Below are positions 17,533 through 27,900 of a stretch of 64,000 nt of DNA, one piece after another. This DNA is from Cyanobacteriota bacterium (GTDB lineage Bacteria; Cyanobacteriota; Vampirovibrionia; Vampirovibrionales; Vampirovibrionaceae), in NCBI GenBank assembly GCA_019751815.1, contig JAIEMW010000001.1:194197-258196 (forward strand), read 5' to 3'. The position numbers and the translations under genes are program-made. Each line of letters opens with the position of its first letter. The stretch's first letter is position 1. The notes under the pieces are model-generated. The model did not search any database, was not told where the DNA came from, and saw only the letters and a list, made by a program, of their open reading frames with translations.

Positions 17533-17561
17533 GCAGAGCGTCTCTCTAAAAAGCACTCTGC
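17533..17561 (+). promoter_or_regulatory. Hairpin in the rplK leader
   Basis: GCAGAG (17533-17538) pairs with CTCTGC (17556-17561) just before the rplK ribosome-binding site. The rplK-rplA message is autoregulated by L1 in other bacteria, so this could be part of an L1 target. I cannot match it to the 23S rRNA site by eye. Confidence 0.25.
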
Positions 17562-17587
17562 AAGAATATTCGGAGGAAACCAGTCCC

Positions 17588-18013
17588 GTGGCAAAGAAAG
17601 TAACCGGTAAAATTAAACTCCAGATCCAGGCAGGCAAGGCCAATCCCGCGCCTCCCATTGGTCCCGCTCTAGGTCAGCACGGGGTCAACATTATGGAATT
17701 CTGTAAGCAGTACAATGCTGCCACTACCGATAAAACAGGGCAAATTATCCCGGTTGAAATCTTGGTGTACGAAGATCGCTCTTTCTCATTCACGCTGAAG
17801 ACCCCCCCGGTCTCCTTCTTGATTACTCAGGCCGCTAAAATTGAGAAAGGTTCTGCTATTCCCAACAAAACCAAAGTGGGCAGCATCACCAAATCTCAAG
17901 TGCGTGAAATTGCCCAACTGAAATTGGCAGACTCCAACGCCAATGATGTAGACGCTGTCGAATTGATGGTGGCCGGTACTGCTCGTAGCATGGGCGTGAA
18001 CGTCGTTGACTAA
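17588..18013 (+). CDS. rplK: 50S ribosomal protein L11
   Basis: The 141-residue L11 has the N-terminal '[32 protein letters not shown]' type segment that binds the GTPase centre. The C-terminal rRNA-binding domain contains '[18 protein letters not shown]' and '[10 protein letters not shown]'. Translation starts at GTG 17588, preceded by CGGAGGAAA, a strong ribosome-binding site eight bases upstream. Length and sequence are normal for the family. Confidence 0.96.
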   Translation: MAKKVTGKIKLQIQAGKANPAPPIGPALGQHGVNIMEFCKQYNAATTDKTGQIIPVEILVYEDRSFSFTLKTPPVSFLITQAAKIEKGSAIPNKTKVGSITKSQVREIAQLKLADSNANDVDAVELMVAGTARSMGVNVVD

Positions 18014-18144
18014 ATATCCCGTTCTAACTTCCTGTTATTGTTAATTACTTTCATTACTGTTACCCGTGGGAGATGGTTGTCCGCCCTTCTAAAGAAAGCG
18101 TGACAAGAGACCCCATCGCCTGAACCACTAGGAGAACTTCTATT

Positions 18145-18876
18145 ATGGCTAAACTCACCCGTCGTCAAAAACAATTTGCGGAAGCACTGCAAGGCTTAGA
18201 CCAGCCCAGTAACGCCAAAGACGGTGTTGCGGGATTGAAAAAAGCCCTGACTGGTCAGACCAAGTTTAACGAAACCATCGAATGCCACTTGCGTTTGGGC
18301 ATTGATGTCAAACATGCCGATCAACAGGTTCGTAGCACGGTTGTGCTCCCTGAAGGAACGGGTAAAACTGTCCGTGTGGCGGTTGTTGCCAAAGGTGAAA
18401 AAGTGAAAGAAGCTTTAAACGCTGGCGCTGACTTTGCCGGTGGCGAAGATTTGGTCGAAAAAATTGAGAAAGAAAACTGGTTAGACTTTGATGTCTTGAT
18501 TGCCACCCCAGATGCGATGGTGTTGCTGGCTAAATTGGGTAAATTGCTTGGACCACGCGGCCTGATGCCCAACCCCAAGGCGGGTACCGTCACCTTTGAT
18601 CTCGCTCAAGCGGTGAAGGAAGTGAAGGCCGGTAAAGTGGAATTCCGGGCAGACAAGCAAGGGATTGTTCATGTCCCCATTGGTCGCTCAGAGTTCTCAG
18701 AACTTCAGATTCTCAACAATTTCTCGGCTTTGTACGATGCGATTCTTCGGGCCCGTCCTTCGGCCTCTAAAGGCACGTATGTCAAATCCGTATATATCAC
18801 TTCTACCATGGGCCCCAGTGTCCGTCTCGATCCCGGCAAGCTGGCCGCTGAGATCAAGGAATATGTTGGCGCCTAA
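18145..18876 (+). CDS. rplA: 50S ribosomal protein L1
   Basis: L1 builds the mobile stalk of the large subunit near the E site and represses its own operon by binding mRNA. The 243-residue protein has the signature '[21 protein letters not shown]' near residues 130-150 and '[18 protein letters not shown]' after it. The start is preceded by TAGGAGAAC. The 131-base gap from rplK holds GGGAGATGG-type sequence but no clear L1 site. The gene ends the ribosomal group here, with a terminator 34 bases downstream, and rplJ-rplL do not follow. Confidence 0.96.
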   Translation: MAKLTRRQKQFAEALQGLDQPSNAKDGVAGLKKALTGQTKFNETIECHLRLGIDVKHADQQVRSTVVLPEGTGKTVRVAVVAKGEKVKEALNAGADFAGGEDLVEKIEKENWLDFDVLIATPDAMVLLAKLGKLLGPRGLMPNPKAGTVTFDLAQAVKEVKAGKVEFRADKQGIVHVPIGRSEFSELQILNNFSALYDAILRARPSASKGTYVKSVYITSTMGPSVRLDPGKLAAEIKEYVGA

Positions 18877-18909
18877 GCCCTCAATAATCAATTAAAGACG
18901 ATTTTAAAG

Positions 18910-18943
18910 AGACCTGCCAGAATGTGATTTCCGGCAGGTCTTT
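18910..18943 (+). terminator. Rho-independent terminator after rplA
   Basis: AGACCTGCC (18910-18918) pairs perfectly with GGCAGGTCT (18933-18941) and is followed by TTTC. It ends the rpmG-to-rplA transcript and can also act on the convergent phosphomutase gene. Confidence 0.85.
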
Positions 18944-18967
18944 CAATATCTCTCTTTTGCCCTGTGT

Positions 18968-20584
18968 TTAGTCTTTTGCTTTAATAGAATCTGAAGGAAT
19001 GCCGTATTCACTCTCAAGCCACTGTCTGACGGCGGATTCGGTGGCCGCTCGCCTGGCTTCGGCCGCTTCTGCAGTGGCAGCGGTCACTTCAAAGTAAATT
19101 CTTGCCAGGGGCTCTGTTCCACTCATTCTAAAGAGAAACCAGCTGTCATCTTGGGCATAGAGTTTCACCCCGTCTCGGGTACCGTAATGCTGTTCCAGTG
19201 ATTCTGCGGTACGTTGACTGGACGCTGCGTCAAAAGACAGCCTGTCTTGCGGTGTTATCGAAAATTCGTCGAGCGTTTTGGCCGCTTCTAAGATGGCTTT
19301 TCCCTTCTCGGTATGGATACTGAGTTCTTGGAAGGCAAACTTTTCAGACAGGTCTGCTTTGATCCCAGAGAGAATCTGGGAAAGGGCTTTGTTCTCTGTT
19401 GCAATGAGTTCGGCTATCAGTAAATTGGCGATTAATCCGTCTTTTTCAGGGATATGCCCACCAATGCTGAGTCCGCCTGAGCTTTCTCCGCCCAGTATCA
19501 CTGGGGAAAGGCCTTCTTCTTCTCGCTCGATAAAGGTTTCGGCGATGTATTTATAGCCGACTGGGGTTTGAATTACCTCTATCCCGTGCTGACGGCAGAG
19601 AGCATCAAGAATATGAGAAGAAGCCTGAGAGCGGACCAAGACACCACCTGCTGGATAATGATGTTTACGGTGAGTGAGCAGGTGATAGAGCGTCAGCAGA
19701 AGAACATCATTGGGGCTAACAAAGCGGCCCGCTTCATCCAGCACCCCAAAGCGGTCTGCATCGCCGTCGTTGGCAAAACCGACGGTGAGAGGATGTTCTT
19801 TGGAAACCGCTTTCACAAGGGCTGCAAGCTCACTCAAATTGCTTGCACTGGGTTCTGGCATTCCTTGGTAGTTATGCGGGCGAGTGTCTTCCAGGTGAAT
19901 CCCTTGTACCTTAATCCCTTCTGCCTGTAACAGATTCGGAAAGTATTTTCGGCCGGTCGCATAGAGCGGATCATAGGCGATGGTGAGCCCAGATTCCTTA
20001 ATACGGGCATAATTAATCCCAATTTCAGTCTTAAGATGCTGTTGATAGGCCGTAAAGGGATCAAAAACCCGTGTTTGCGGGGTGATTTCACCACTTGAAA
20101 TTTTACGTTGCAGTGACAAATGCTTGGGTGAGGCTTGAAGTTCTGCAAAACGGGCTGAAATGCTACTGGGTACAACGGCCGCATCCGGGGTCAGAAAGTT
20201 ATAGCCCCCGTAAGCCCACGGATTATGGCTGGCAGTCATTAAAACGGCCCCCACTGTTTGAGTGGGGCCCAATCCGAGCTGTTCAAAAAACTTGGCCGCA
20301 TAGGCTAACACGGGTGTGGGGAGATCCCCATCTGCCTGAAACACGTCTAGCCCGGCTTCATTTAGCCAGCGGGCTATCAAGGGGATATAACGGCGGGATT
20401 TCTCCCGGGTATCGCCCCCAATCAGCACAGGGCAAGACTGAAGCACTTCAAGTGAGTGGCTCTCGATCAGGTAATCAATAATCGACTGGGTGATTTGTTT
20501 GACCACAGTGTCGTTAAAGCCGTCTTCCTGGTCGCTGCGGTAGCCAGAGGTGCCAAAGCGGTAGATTTTTAATTCAGTCTGCAT
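18968..20584 (-). CDS. Phosphoglucomutase/phosphomannomutase family protein
   Basis: The alpha-D-phosphohexomutase interconverts hexose 1- and 6-phosphates. The 538 residues include the N-terminal 'GTSGYRS' at 11-17 and the phosphoserine loop TASHNP at 117-122. The magnesium loop DGDADR is at 273-278, followed by 'GGESSGG' for sugar binding and the C-terminal phosphate loop 'RMSGTEPLARIYFE'. The family cannot be resolved to a substrate from sequence alone. Length and the GGESSGG loop favour glucose or mannose phosphate over glucosamine phosphate. It lies alone on the minus strand. Confidence 0.88.
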   Translation of the reverse strand: MQTELKIYRFGTSGYRSDQEDGFNDTVVKQITQSIIDYLIESHSLEVLQSCPVLIGGDTREKSRRYIPLIARWLNEAGLDVFQADGDLPTPVLAYAAKFFEQLGLGPTQTVGAVLMTASHNPWAYGGYNFLTPDAAVVPSSISARFAELQASPKHLSLQRKISSGEITPQTRVFDPFTAYQQHLKTEIGINYARIKESGLTIAYDPLYATGRKYFPNLLQAEGIKVQGIHLEDTRPHNYQGMPEPSASNLSELAALVKAVSKEHPLTVGFANDGDADRFGVLDEAGRFVSPNDVLLLTLYHLLTHRKHHYPAGGVLVRSQASSHILDALCRQHGIEVIQTPVGYKYIAETFIEREEEGLSPVILGGESSGGLSIGGHIPEKDGLIANLLIAELIATENKALSQILSGIKADLSEKFAFQELSIHTEKGKAILEAAKTLDEFSITPQDRLSFDAASSQRTAESLEQHYGTRDGVKLYAQDDSWFLFRMSGTEPLARIYFEVTAATAEAAEARRAATESAVRQWLESEYGIPSDSIKAKD

Positions 20585-20658
20585 GCCCGTATCCTTCTCC
20601 TAAAACAGGATTTTAGCACTGAGGGCGCTTGCTTAAAAGACTGATTGCTGTAAACGCC

Positions 20659-21261
20659 TTAAAACGTTTTGGCCCGGTAGCCAGAACCTACTTGTTGAGC
20701 TGGCTTGGAGGAGGCATAAGGGTCAATTCTCAACCCACCCCCTTTGCGAAAAGGGTAGGGACGCTCTGTGGGATACTTGCCTTTTTTACCTTTGGGCAGA
20801 CCAGAGGGTGCTTTTTTGCCGAGCTCTAAGGTTCGGCGTAAGCGATCGCGCTCATCCGTGTTGATCACTGCTAGTGGCGAATTGGCTGGCGCAAACGGAT
20901 TACTGGGCACTGGGACAGGCGCATTGTTGGGGGCCTCATCGAGAACCGAAATCCAGGTATCACCTGTAGAGGTGGCAGTTGGTGGGTAGGGAATCCCTCC
21001 CAGTGGCGGTTGCGACTCCTGTGTGAAGACATCGGGAGTTTCTTCTGTAACACCGGGTCCGCCGTTAACCACTCTACCAGAGAGTCCTAAGAGGGCGAGA
21101 CCTGCTACCACGACACTGCTGACGGTGCTCATCGAATTCAAGCCGGACAAGCCGGATCGGTTACTCTGAGGATGACCCGAAAACTCGAGAAGGCTTGGTT
21201 TTTGTCTTTTGCTTACGAGCCCTGCATAGACCAGAGGGGACGGTGCTTGAACATTCAGCAT
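20659..21261 (-). CDS. Unknown protein with one hydrophobic segment and proline-rich tail
   Basis: I do not recognise this 200-residue protein. Residues 1-42 are polar, with 'VYAG' and 'LEFSG' motifs. A hydrophobic segment follows at about 45-62 ('TVSSVVVAGLALLGLSGRVV') that could anchor it. The remainder is rich in Pro, Gly, Asn and Thr and looks extended. A basic stretch near 150-175 (KGKKGKYPTERPYPFRKGGG) is followed by a short tail. No domain is assigned. The only nearby site is GGAG, about 11 bases before the ATG. It may be a membrane-tethered, mostly disordered protein. Confidence 0.5.
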   Translation of the reverse strand: MLNVQAPSPLVYAGLVSKRQKPSLLEFSGHPQSNRSGLSGLNSMSTVSSVVVAGLALLGLSGRVVNGGPGVTEETPDVFTQESQPPLGGIPYPPTATSTGDTWISVLDEAPNNAPVPVPSNPFAPANSPLAVINTDERDRLRRTLELGKKAPSGLPKGKKGKYPTERPYPFRKGGGLRIDPYASSKPAQQVGSGYRAKTF

Positions 21262-21436
21262 CGATTTATTTTCTCCATTGAAACTTCACATGAGACTTCA
21301 CAACTATTAGAAATGTAGCAAAAAAATAGTTGTCATGCACCCGTCTTGCTTTTTTCCCTCTAATAGTTTTTGTAAGAGTTTTGCTTTCTGGCACTGTTTG
21401 TTATGCTTGCTTATAGCAATCAAGGACACTGGCCCA

Positions 21437-22807
21437 ATGACTGCCACAATCGCCTCCGATAAAATTAAACGTTACCTGTCTCAGAATAATGCTTCGGCGC
21501 TGAGACGCTTGCTGACGCGTTATAATTTTGCCGATTTGGCCGAAGTGATGGAAAATCAGCTGGATCCCATGGAGACGGTTCAGTGTTTTCAGTATTTAAA
21601 CGTAGGGCAAGCGGCTCAAGTATTGACCAGTCTGAGTGAAGAACGGCAAGTGGCCTGTTTGTCTTCTCTACCAACCGTGATGAGTAGTCAGATTTTGCGC
21701 CTGATGCCCGCAGATGATGCGGTGGATATCTTGCAAGAGCTAGAGACAGAACATACCCGAAAAATATTGGATGAGATGCCCTTTGACCGAGACACCAAGA
21801 CGATTCAACACTTGCTTTTAGAAGAACCCGACACCGCCGCTGGGATTATGTCGACCGATTTTATTTATGTCTCGATTGAAGCCACTGTGGGCGATGCGAT
21901 GGCTGCGGTGAAACGGGCCGAAGAAAAGGATTTTATTTATTACGTTTATCTGGTCAATCAAATGAATCAACTCCTGGGCGTGGTGAGTTTGAAACGGCTA
22001 ATTTTAATGGATGAATCCGTTCCACTGCAACGGGTGGCCCTGTTTGATACGAAATCCATTTTAGTGTCTTACGATCAAGAGTTGGTCGCCAACCTCTTTA
22101 GAAAATATTACAACCTGCTGGCTATGCCGGTAGTTGACAATAACAATGAGTTGCGCGGGATCATTACGCTGGATGACGTTCTCGATGTCATTGATGAGGA
22201 GACTTCAGAGGATATTTATCTGGCCTCTGGGATTAATCTCGATGAGATGGATGAGAAAAACCTGCTGCACGGCCCCCTGCTGAATACAGTCAAAGCGAGG
22301 CTTCCCTGGCTTTCCATTACCTTGGTGGGTCAGTTTTTGGCTTCTGCCATTATTTCTTCGTATCATCATACGGTGGCCGCAGCGGTCATTGCGGTTTCAT
22401 TTATGCCAATGCTCACCGGGCTTTCCGGCAATATGGGTACGCAGACCGAAACGATTTCGGTTCGCGGGTTGGCACTTGATATGATTTCTCCAGAAAATAT
22501 CAAAGCGCAAATTTTGCGAGAAGCCAAGGTGGGTTTGGTGATGGGTTCTATCTTCGCTGTCACCGCGGGAATAGCCTCGTATTTGCTGTATCATCGCTGG
22601 GAACTCAGCTTATTGTTATCCGCGTGGATTTTAATTTCACTGTCGATCACCGCCACGGTGGGTGTGCTCTTTCCGTATATTTACCGACATGTGCTCAAGC
22701 AAGATCCCGCTGGGGTTTGTGGACCGTTTATCACCACCATGAGCGATATCCTCACGTTTTCAATTTTCTTGTACGTTGTCACGCTGCTGCTCGATCGTCT
22801 GGCTTAA
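21437..22807 (+). CDS. mgtE: Magnesium transporter MgtE
   Basis: MgtE is a homodimeric Mg2+ channel gated by its own cytoplasmic magnesium sensor. The 456-residue form has the N-terminal superhelical domain (about residues 1-130, 'QVACLSSLPTVMSSQILRLM'), paired CBS domains ('TAAGIMSTDFIYVS', 'MPVVDNNNELRGIITLDDVLDV') and five C-terminal membrane helices from about residue 280. The pore motif is near 'LTGLSGNMGTQTET'. The frame extends to 21335, but that extra piece is cysteine- and phenylalanine-rich with no family match. AAGGAC six bases before ATG 21437 supports the start given. Confidence 0.93.
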   Translation: MTATIASDKIKRYLSQNNASALRRLLTRYNFADLAEVMENQLDPMETVQCFQYLNVGQAAQVLTSLSEERQVACLSSLPTVMSSQILRLMPADDAVDILQELETEHTRKILDEMPFDRDTKTIQHLLLEEPDTAAGIMSTDFIYVSIEATVGDAMAAVKRAEEKDFIYYVYLVNQMNQLLGVVSLKRLILMDESVPLQRVALFDTKSILVSYDQELVANLFRKYYNLLAMPVVDNNNELRGIITLDDVLDVIDEETSEDIYLASGINLDEMDEKNLLHGPLLNTVKARLPWLSITLVGQFLASAIISSYHHTVAAAVIAVSFMPMLTGLSGNMGTQTETISVRGLALDMISPENIKAQILREAKVGLVMGSIFAVTAGIASYLLYHRWELSLLLSAWILISLSITATVGVLFPYIYRHVLKQDPAGVCGPFITTMSDILTFSIFLYVVTLLLDRLA

Positions 22808-22826
22808 CAAGCTGTCTATTAGAAGG

Positions 22827-23030
22827 TCATCTATTGATGGTAGGACCGTTTTGGTACAGCGATTTTTTGTACTCTTGAAATTGTTCGACAATATTGCTGA
22901 CAGATTCGCGGACCATATGCTTTTCCCCATTGGCCAAGGTGATCACTGAATCTGGCGTTGATTCTACTGTGAGTAGTTGATCGGGATTGACATAAAACCG
23001 GGTGTCGTTGAGTCGGGTAAACTTCATCAT
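22827..23030 (-). CDS. flbD: FlbD-family flagellar protein
   Basis: The 67-residue protein fits FlbD: 'MMKFTRLNDTRFYVNPDQLLTVE', then 'TPDSVITLANGEKHMVRES', then a helical end. FlbD is a small protein found in flagellar gene clusters; its role is uncertain. No other flagellar genes flank it. It lies 38 bases downstream of clpB in the same orientation and may be read through from it. It is one of two hints of flagella here. Confidence 0.8.
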   Translation of the reverse strand: MMKFTRLNDTRFYVNPDQLLTVESTPDSVITLANGEKHMVRESVSNIVEQFQEYKKSLYQNGPTINR

Positions 23031-23068
23031 GATAATAATTTCTCCATCACAATTTTTACTTAGGGAGG

Positions 23069-25762
23069 TTAATCTCCCCCAGTGACGCTGGCCTCTGTTT
23101 TACCCCCATCGTGGGCTGTTTTTGGGGCTGTTTTTTTGTTTTTGCCAGCCTTGATTTCAAATGAGAATTGCTCCGTATTATCTGGGTGAATATCAATTAA
23201 AACGAGATCGTTGGCCTTAATTCTTCCCTGGATTAATTCCGTGGCCAGTGGGTTTTCAATGTATTTCCGCATCACTCTGCGCAAGGGCCGGGCACCGTAA
23301 ACAGGATCGTAGCCCAAATTTCCTAAGTGTTCTTTGGCTTCTGGTGTCATTTCAAGGGCGATGTTTTGTCGGTACAATCTGCGGCGTAAAGACTCCAATT
23401 GAATATCGACAATCTGGTGGACTTGCCCGGGGGTCAATGCATTAAAGAAGACAATATCGTCAATGCGGTTTAAAAATTCGGGCTTGAAGAAATTTTTCAG
23501 CTCGCCCATCACTTGTTCTTTGACATCGTGTTGATCCCCGCCTAGCCCACTCATTCGGCTATCAAGAATAAATTGACTGGCGATATTGCTAGTCATAATC
23601 ACGACAGTATTTTTAAAATTAACTGTTCGCCCTTTAGAATCGGTCAGCCTGCCGTCATCCAGTACTTGAAGCAGGATGTTAAAGACGTCTGGGTGTGCTT
23701 TTTCAATCTCATCAAATAACACCACGCTGTAGGGTTTTCGGCGGACAGACTCAGTCAGTTGACCGCCCTCATCGTGTCCAATGTAACCAGGAGGTGCCCC
23801 GATTAATCTGGCAACTGCGTGCTTTTCCATATATTCAGACATATCAATCCGAATCACGGCGGCTTCATCATTAAATAAAAATTCAGCCAGGGCTTTGACG
23901 AGTTCTGTTTTTCCGACCCCTGTGGGACCTAAAAACATAAAACTGCCCACAGGCCGCTGCTCTTCTTTCAGGCCTGCTCTGGCACGGCGAACAGCATCGG
24001 AAACAACCGTGATGGCCTCATCTTGGCCAATCACACGTTTATGCAAATAATCTTCCATGTGGGTGAGTTTTTCAACTTCTTGCTGGACCAGCCGGGTCAC
24101 AGGAATCCCTGTCCAGTGGCTGATAATTTCTGCAATATCTTCTTCGCCAATTTCTTCTTGCAACAGTACTTTGCGTTCTTTTTTATTAAATTCGGTTTCC
24201 AGTGTTTGGAGTTTTTGTTGCAGGTTGGGGAGCACGCCATACTTCAATTCAGCGGCTTTGGCTAAATCAGCATTTCTTTCAGCATTTTCTATTTCTGTGT
24301 TGACTTGCTCAATAGCTTCTTTAATTTCGCGAACCGATTGGATGCTTTGTTTTTCCAGTTGCCACTGAGTTTCCAGCGTATCTTTTTTCTTTTTCTGGAG
24401 CTGAATTTCATTTTCCAATTTCATTAAGCGCTCGACTGAAGCTGCATCCGTTTCTTTTTTCAACGCCTCTTGCTCAATCTCGAGCTGAATTAGTTGACGA
24501 GAAATTTCATCAAGCTCTTGCGGCAAACTGTCAATTTCCATCCGTAATTTAGAGGCCGCTTCATCAATCAAATCAATGGCCTTATCGGGTAAAAATCGAT
24601 CGGAAATATAGCGGTGCGACAGACTGGCAGCGGCAATAATGGCAGAATCCTTAATACGGACCCCATGGTGCACTTCGTACTTGCCTTTCAGACCGCGTAA
24701 AATACTCACGGTTTCTTCCACGCTGGGCTCATCAACCGGTACGGGCTGAAAACGTCGTTCAAGGGCGGGATCTTTTTCTATATATTTTCGGTATTCGTTA
24801 ATCGTTGTCGCGCCAACACAGTGAAGTTCCCCACGGGCCAGTAGGGGTTTCAGCAAATTACTGGCATCCATGGCCCCTTCCCCTGTAGCCCCAGCACCCA
24901 CTACGGTGTGGAGTTCATCAATAAAGAGAATCACTTCACCGTCTGCGGACTGCACCTCTTTTAAGACGGCCTTTAGCCGTTCTTCAAATTCACCCCGAAA
25001 TTTTGCCCCTGCAATCAATGCACCCATGTCGAGTGCCATCAGACGGTGATCTTTCAAGCTTTCCGGCACATCTCCGTTAACAATTCTCAGTGCGAGTCCT
25101 TCCACAATGGCGGTTTTGCCCACACCAGGTTCGCCAATTAGCACGGGATTGTTTTTGGTACGCCGACTGAGCACTTGGATAACCCGTCTAATTTCTTCTT
25201 GGCGGCCTATCACCGGATCCAGTTTGCCTTGACGGGCAGCTTCTGTCAGATCTTTGGCATATTGTTCGAGAGATTGATAGTTGGACTCAGCATTTTGGCT
25301 GTCTACCCGGTGAGAACCTCTCAGTTCTTTCAGCACCGCATAAATATTATCTTTATTGATGTTTTGTCCTGTCAGGATAGTAGTGGCGTCTCCGCCGGTT
25401 TCTAGCAAGGCCAGCATAATGTGCTCACTGCTGACAAACTTATCTCGCAGGCGCTCCGCTTCGGCTTCAGCGTTATCCATCATGGTTTTAAAGCGGGGGG
25501 TGATAAAAATTTGACCAGACTCCAACGCATTCACACTGGCACGAGGCTTTTTCACGATGCTGGCTTCCGTTGCCTGGATCATCTCTTTGGGATTAATGTT
25601 CAGTTGCTGGAAAATTTTGCCACCAAAGCCTTTGGTGTCTTCCAACAGGGCCAATAGCACGTGCTCATTGTCGAGTTGGTTTTGCTCAAAGCGTTGCAGT
25701 ATGGTTTGCGTGTCTGCCAGAAGTTTTTGTGCCTGTGTGGTAAGGCGGTTCGGGTCAATCAT
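23069..25762 (-). CDS. clpB: Chaperone ClpB (disaggregase)
   Basis: ClpB is a hexameric AAA+ disaggregase that works with DnaK. The 897-residue protein has two N-terminal Clp repeats (about 1-150). The first AAA+ domain has '[13 protein letters not shown]' near residue 205 and 'LFIDELHT'. The long coiled-coil middle domain (about 400-530) distinguishes ClpB from ClpA and ClpC. The second AAA+ domain has '[13 protein letters not shown]' near 610-620, and the tail is Lys/Thr-rich. The length is slightly above the usual 860. No CIRCE-type operator (TTAGCACTC with inverted partner) is visible upstream. Confidence 0.96.
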   Translation of the reverse strand: MIDPNRLTTQAQKLLADTQTILQRFEQNQLDNEHVLLALLEDTKGFGGKIFQQLNINPKEMIQATEASIVKKPRASVNALESGQIFITPRFKTMMDNAEAEAERLRDKFVSSEHIMLALLETGGDATTILTGQNINKDNIYAVLKELRGSHRVDSQNAESNYQSLEQYAKDLTEAARQGKLDPVIGRQEEIRRVIQVLSRRTKNNPVLIGEPGVGKTAIVEGLALRIVNGDVPESLKDHRLMALDMGALIAGAKFRGEFEERLKAVLKEVQSADGEVILFIDELHTVVGAGATGEGAMDASNLLKPLLARGELHCVGATTINEYRKYIEKDPALERRFQPVPVDEPSVEETVSILRGLKGKYEVHHGVRIKDSAIIAAASLSHRYISDRFLPDKAIDLIDEAASKLRMEIDSLPQELDEISRQLIQLEIEQEALKKETDAASVERLMKLENEIQLQKKKKDTLETQWQLEKQSIQSVREIKEAIEQVNTEIENAERNADLAKAAELKYGVLPNLQQKLQTLETEFNKKERKVLLQEEIGEEDIAEIISHWTGIPVTRLVQQEVEKLTHMEDYLHKRVIGQDEAITVVSDAVRRARAGLKEEQRPVGSFMFLGPTGVGKTELVKALAEFLFNDEAAVIRIDMSEYMEKHAVARLIGAPPGYIGHDEGGQLTESVRRKPYSVVLFDEIEKAHPDVFNILLQVLDDGRLTDSKGRTVNFKNTVVIMTSNIASQFILDSRMSGLGGDQHDVKEQVMGELKNFFKPEFLNRIDDIVFFNALTPGQVHQIVDIQLESLRRRLYRQNIALEMTPEAKEHLGNLGYDPVYGARPLRRVMRKYIENPLATELIQGRIKANDLVLIDIHPDNTEQFSFEIKAGKNKKTAPKTAHDGGKTEASVTGGD

Positions 25763-25926
25763 GATGATATCCCTTTATGAAATCTAGTTAGAAAAATATT
25801 CTCTCATTTCTCTATAGATTGTATCCAAAGTCCACTGATTTTGCGAGGAATGGGACAATTCTCATTGTCAGTCAAAGGGGTTTCAACTAGAGTAGGGAGA
25901 CAATTTGAGGCAGCCCTTTTGTGGAT

Positions 25927-25955
25927 GCAAAAAGGCCAATAAGCAAAAAGGCCAA
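25927..25955. repeat. 13-bp direct repeat before etfB
   Basis: GCAAAAAGGCCAA occurs at 25927-25939 and again at 25943-25955, a 16-base period, in the etfB leader. It may be a regulator site or simply a small duplication. Confidence 0.5.
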
Positions 25956-25977
25956 GTATGGAAAGGAAGCAACCGCT

Positions 25978-26790
25978 ATGTCGCCGTTCAACATTGTGGT
26001 GTTTGTGAAACAGGTGCCTGATAACACCAAACTCAAGCCAGAACAATTGACGGGCAACTCGCTGCCCAAAGAAGGGGTGGACATGATTGTGAACCCCTTT
26101 GATGAATACGCCTTGGAAACCGCACTTCGCTTGAAAGAAGCTGCTGGGGCAGAAGCACAGGTAACAGTGATTAGTTTGGGTGCGGCTTCTGCCAAAGAAA
26201 TTGTGAAAAAAACCATTGCTGCGGGGGCAGATGCCGCTTATTTATTGAGCGATCCAGTGTTTCTCTCTGGAGATAGCACGTCCGTTGCTTATGCGCTGTC
26301 TGGTGCCCTGAAGCAACTGGTTCCTGATGCCAAAATAGCAGTGTTTGGGACACTTTCTCTAGACGCCTCTGATGGTCAAACAGGGCCTAAAGTAGCAGAG
26401 CTTTTAGATTGGGCCAGTTTAACCACCTGTAAAAACGCAGAAATAGTAGATCTAGAGACTCTAAATGTCTGGCGAGAAACAGAGCGCGGGATTGAGCAAT
26501 ACACCATGGCCTTGCCGGGTGTGATTTGTATGATGAAATGTGATTACGAGCTTCGCACAGCCAATATTAAAGGGGTGATGAAGGCCAATAAAACCGAAAT
26601 CCCTCTCAAAACTCCCGCAGAGCTAGCCCTAGAGCCAGCGCTGGTGGGTGCAGCCGTTGCCACATCACAGTCAGAAAACGTATGGCCACGTCCAGCCAAA
26701 ACAGCTGGAATCAAGGTCGATGGATCCGCTGACGCCAAAGCCGCGGTAGATAAGCTGATCGCCTACTTACGTGAGAATAAAGTACTTTAA
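25978..26790 (+). CDS. etfB: Electron transfer flavoprotein beta subunit
   Basis: EtfB is the AMP-binding partner of EtfA and passes electrons from acyl-CoA and other dehydrogenases to the quinone pool. The 270-residue subunit has the N-terminal 'NIVVFVKQVPDNTKLK', the 'NPFDEYALETALRLKE' block and the ETF-beta signature near residues 130-165, with 'GLLDASDGQTGPKVAELL'-type spacing. The frame opens at 25921 with GTG, but ATG 25978 has GGAAG upstream and starts exactly at the conserved strand. etfA follows after 15 bases. Confidence 0.93.
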   Translation: MSPFNIVVFVKQVPDNTKLKPEQLTGNSLPKEGVDMIVNPFDEYALETALRLKEAAGAEAQVTVISLGAASAKEIVKKTIAAGADAAYLLSDPVFLSGDSTSVAYALSGALKQLVPDAKIAVFGTLSLDASDGQTGPKVAELLDWASLTTCKNAEIVDLETLNVWRETERGIEQYTMALPGVICMMKCDYELRTANIKGVMKANKTEIPLKTPAELALEPALVGAAVATSQSENVWPRPAKTAGIKVDGSADAKAAVDKLIAYLRENKVL

Positions 26791-26805
26791 GGAGATTGAA
26801 CACAT

Positions 26806-27858
26806 ATGTCTCAAGCAAAACAAGGCATTTGGGTGATTGTAGAAGCTCCAGCTCAATTTGCAGGCAGTCATTCAGCAGGCGGCAATGCACAGGAGCGCTA
26901 CCAAGAACTGTTAACCCCTGGTCGGCAATTGGCCGCTCAATTGGGTCAACCCCTCACCGTTGTGGTGTTGGGCGGGTCTGGTTCTGATGCTGCTTCCGAT
27001 GCTGTGGCCAGCTCATTCTATCAATACGGGGCCGATCATGTGGTTGCCGTTCGGCATGACTGCCTGAACGAATTCCAGCCGCAAGCCTATGCCAGGGCTT
27101 TGTCAGAATGTATCGATTCTAAAAATCCGGCTGTGGTTTTGTTTGCCGCAACTGCGTTTGCCAAAGACTATGCGCCACGGGTTTCTATTCGCAGCAAAGC
27201 AGGTCTTATCACCAATGTGAATGAAATTGCTTACGAAAACGGTGCGTTAATAGGCACCAAAGCCTGTATGGCCGAATCGCTTCTGGCAAAAATCAGTGTG
27301 GCTGCTGGGCAAACTCAGATGGCGGTTATTCGAGGCCGTATGTACGAAAAACCAACACCAGACACAGCTCGTTCAGGCGCGGTTGAGACTTGGTCTGTCA
27401 ACCTGAATGCCGAGATGAGCCGTACCAAGCTGGTCCAGATTCAACAGCCCGAAAATACAGGACGTAAAAAACTGGAAGAAGCGGAAGTTATTGTCTCTGG
27501 TGGTCGTGGACTCAAAGAAGCCGCGAATTTTAATCTGGTTGAAGCCCTGGCAAATGCGTTGGGTGCCTCAGTGGGTGCTTCACGCGCTGTGGTGGATGCT
27601 GGCTGGCGCCCCCACTCAGAACAAGTGGGTCAAACCGGTAAAACCGTAAGCCCAAAACTCTACGTCGCTCTCGGTATTTCGGGTGCGATTCAACATCTTG
27701 TCGGAATGCGAACCAGTAAAACCATTATCGCCATTAACCGGGACGCGGATGCCCCCATCTTTACCGTCGCGGATTTTGGCATTGTGGGCGATGTGTTTGA
27801 GATTGCCCCCCTGCTGACACAGGCACTGAAAGAGCAGAATTTAGTCCTGACTGCCTGA
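26806..27858 (+). CDS. etfA: Electron transfer flavoprotein alpha subunit
   Basis: EtfA binds FAD in its C-terminal half. The 350-residue chain has an N-terminal domain similar to EtfB and the C-terminal FAD signature 'GRGLKEAANF...GASVGASRAVVDAGW' followed by 'QVGQTGKTVSPKLYVALGISGAIQHLVGM' and 'NRDADAPIFTVADFGIVGD' (given here in parts). The start is preceded by AAGGAG. It forms an operon with etfB and possibly with the peroxiredoxin 42 bases downstream. The pair fits fatty-acid or amino-acid oxidation. Confidence 0.93.
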   Translation: MSQAKQGIWVIVEAPAQFAGSHSAGGNAQERYQELLTPGRQLAAQLGQPLTVVVLGGSGSDAASDAVASSFYQYGADHVVAVRHDCLNEFQPQAYARALSECIDSKNPAVVLFAATAFAKDYAPRVSIRSKAGLITNVNEIAYENGALIGTKACMAESLLAKISVAAGQTQMAVIRGRMYEKPTPDTARSGAVETWSVNLNAEMSRTKLVQIQQPENTGRKKLEEAEVIVSGGRGLKEAANFNLVEALANALGASVGASRAVVDAGWRPHSEQVGQTGKTVSPKLYVALGISGAIQHLVGMRTSKTIIAINRDADAPIFTVADFGIVGDVFEIAPLLTQALKEQNLVLTA

Positions 27859-27900
27859 TTTACACACGACAGTTTTACACAACAATAAGGAGAACCCCTG

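Noticed and set aside
18014..18144. L1-binding regulatory site between rplK and rplA
   Set aside because: A GGGAGATGG piece is suggestive, but I cannot build the L1 target structure, so only the hairpin upstream of rplK was listed, with low confidence.
21335..21436. Longer mgtE start giving a cysteine-rich N terminus
   Set aside because: The added residues look like translated leader DNA, and ATG 21437 has a ribosome-binding site and begins a normal MgtE.
25763..25977. CIRCE or other heat-shock operator upstream of clpB
   Set aside because: No TTAGCACTC/GAGTGCTAA inverted repeat is present in the divergent gap.
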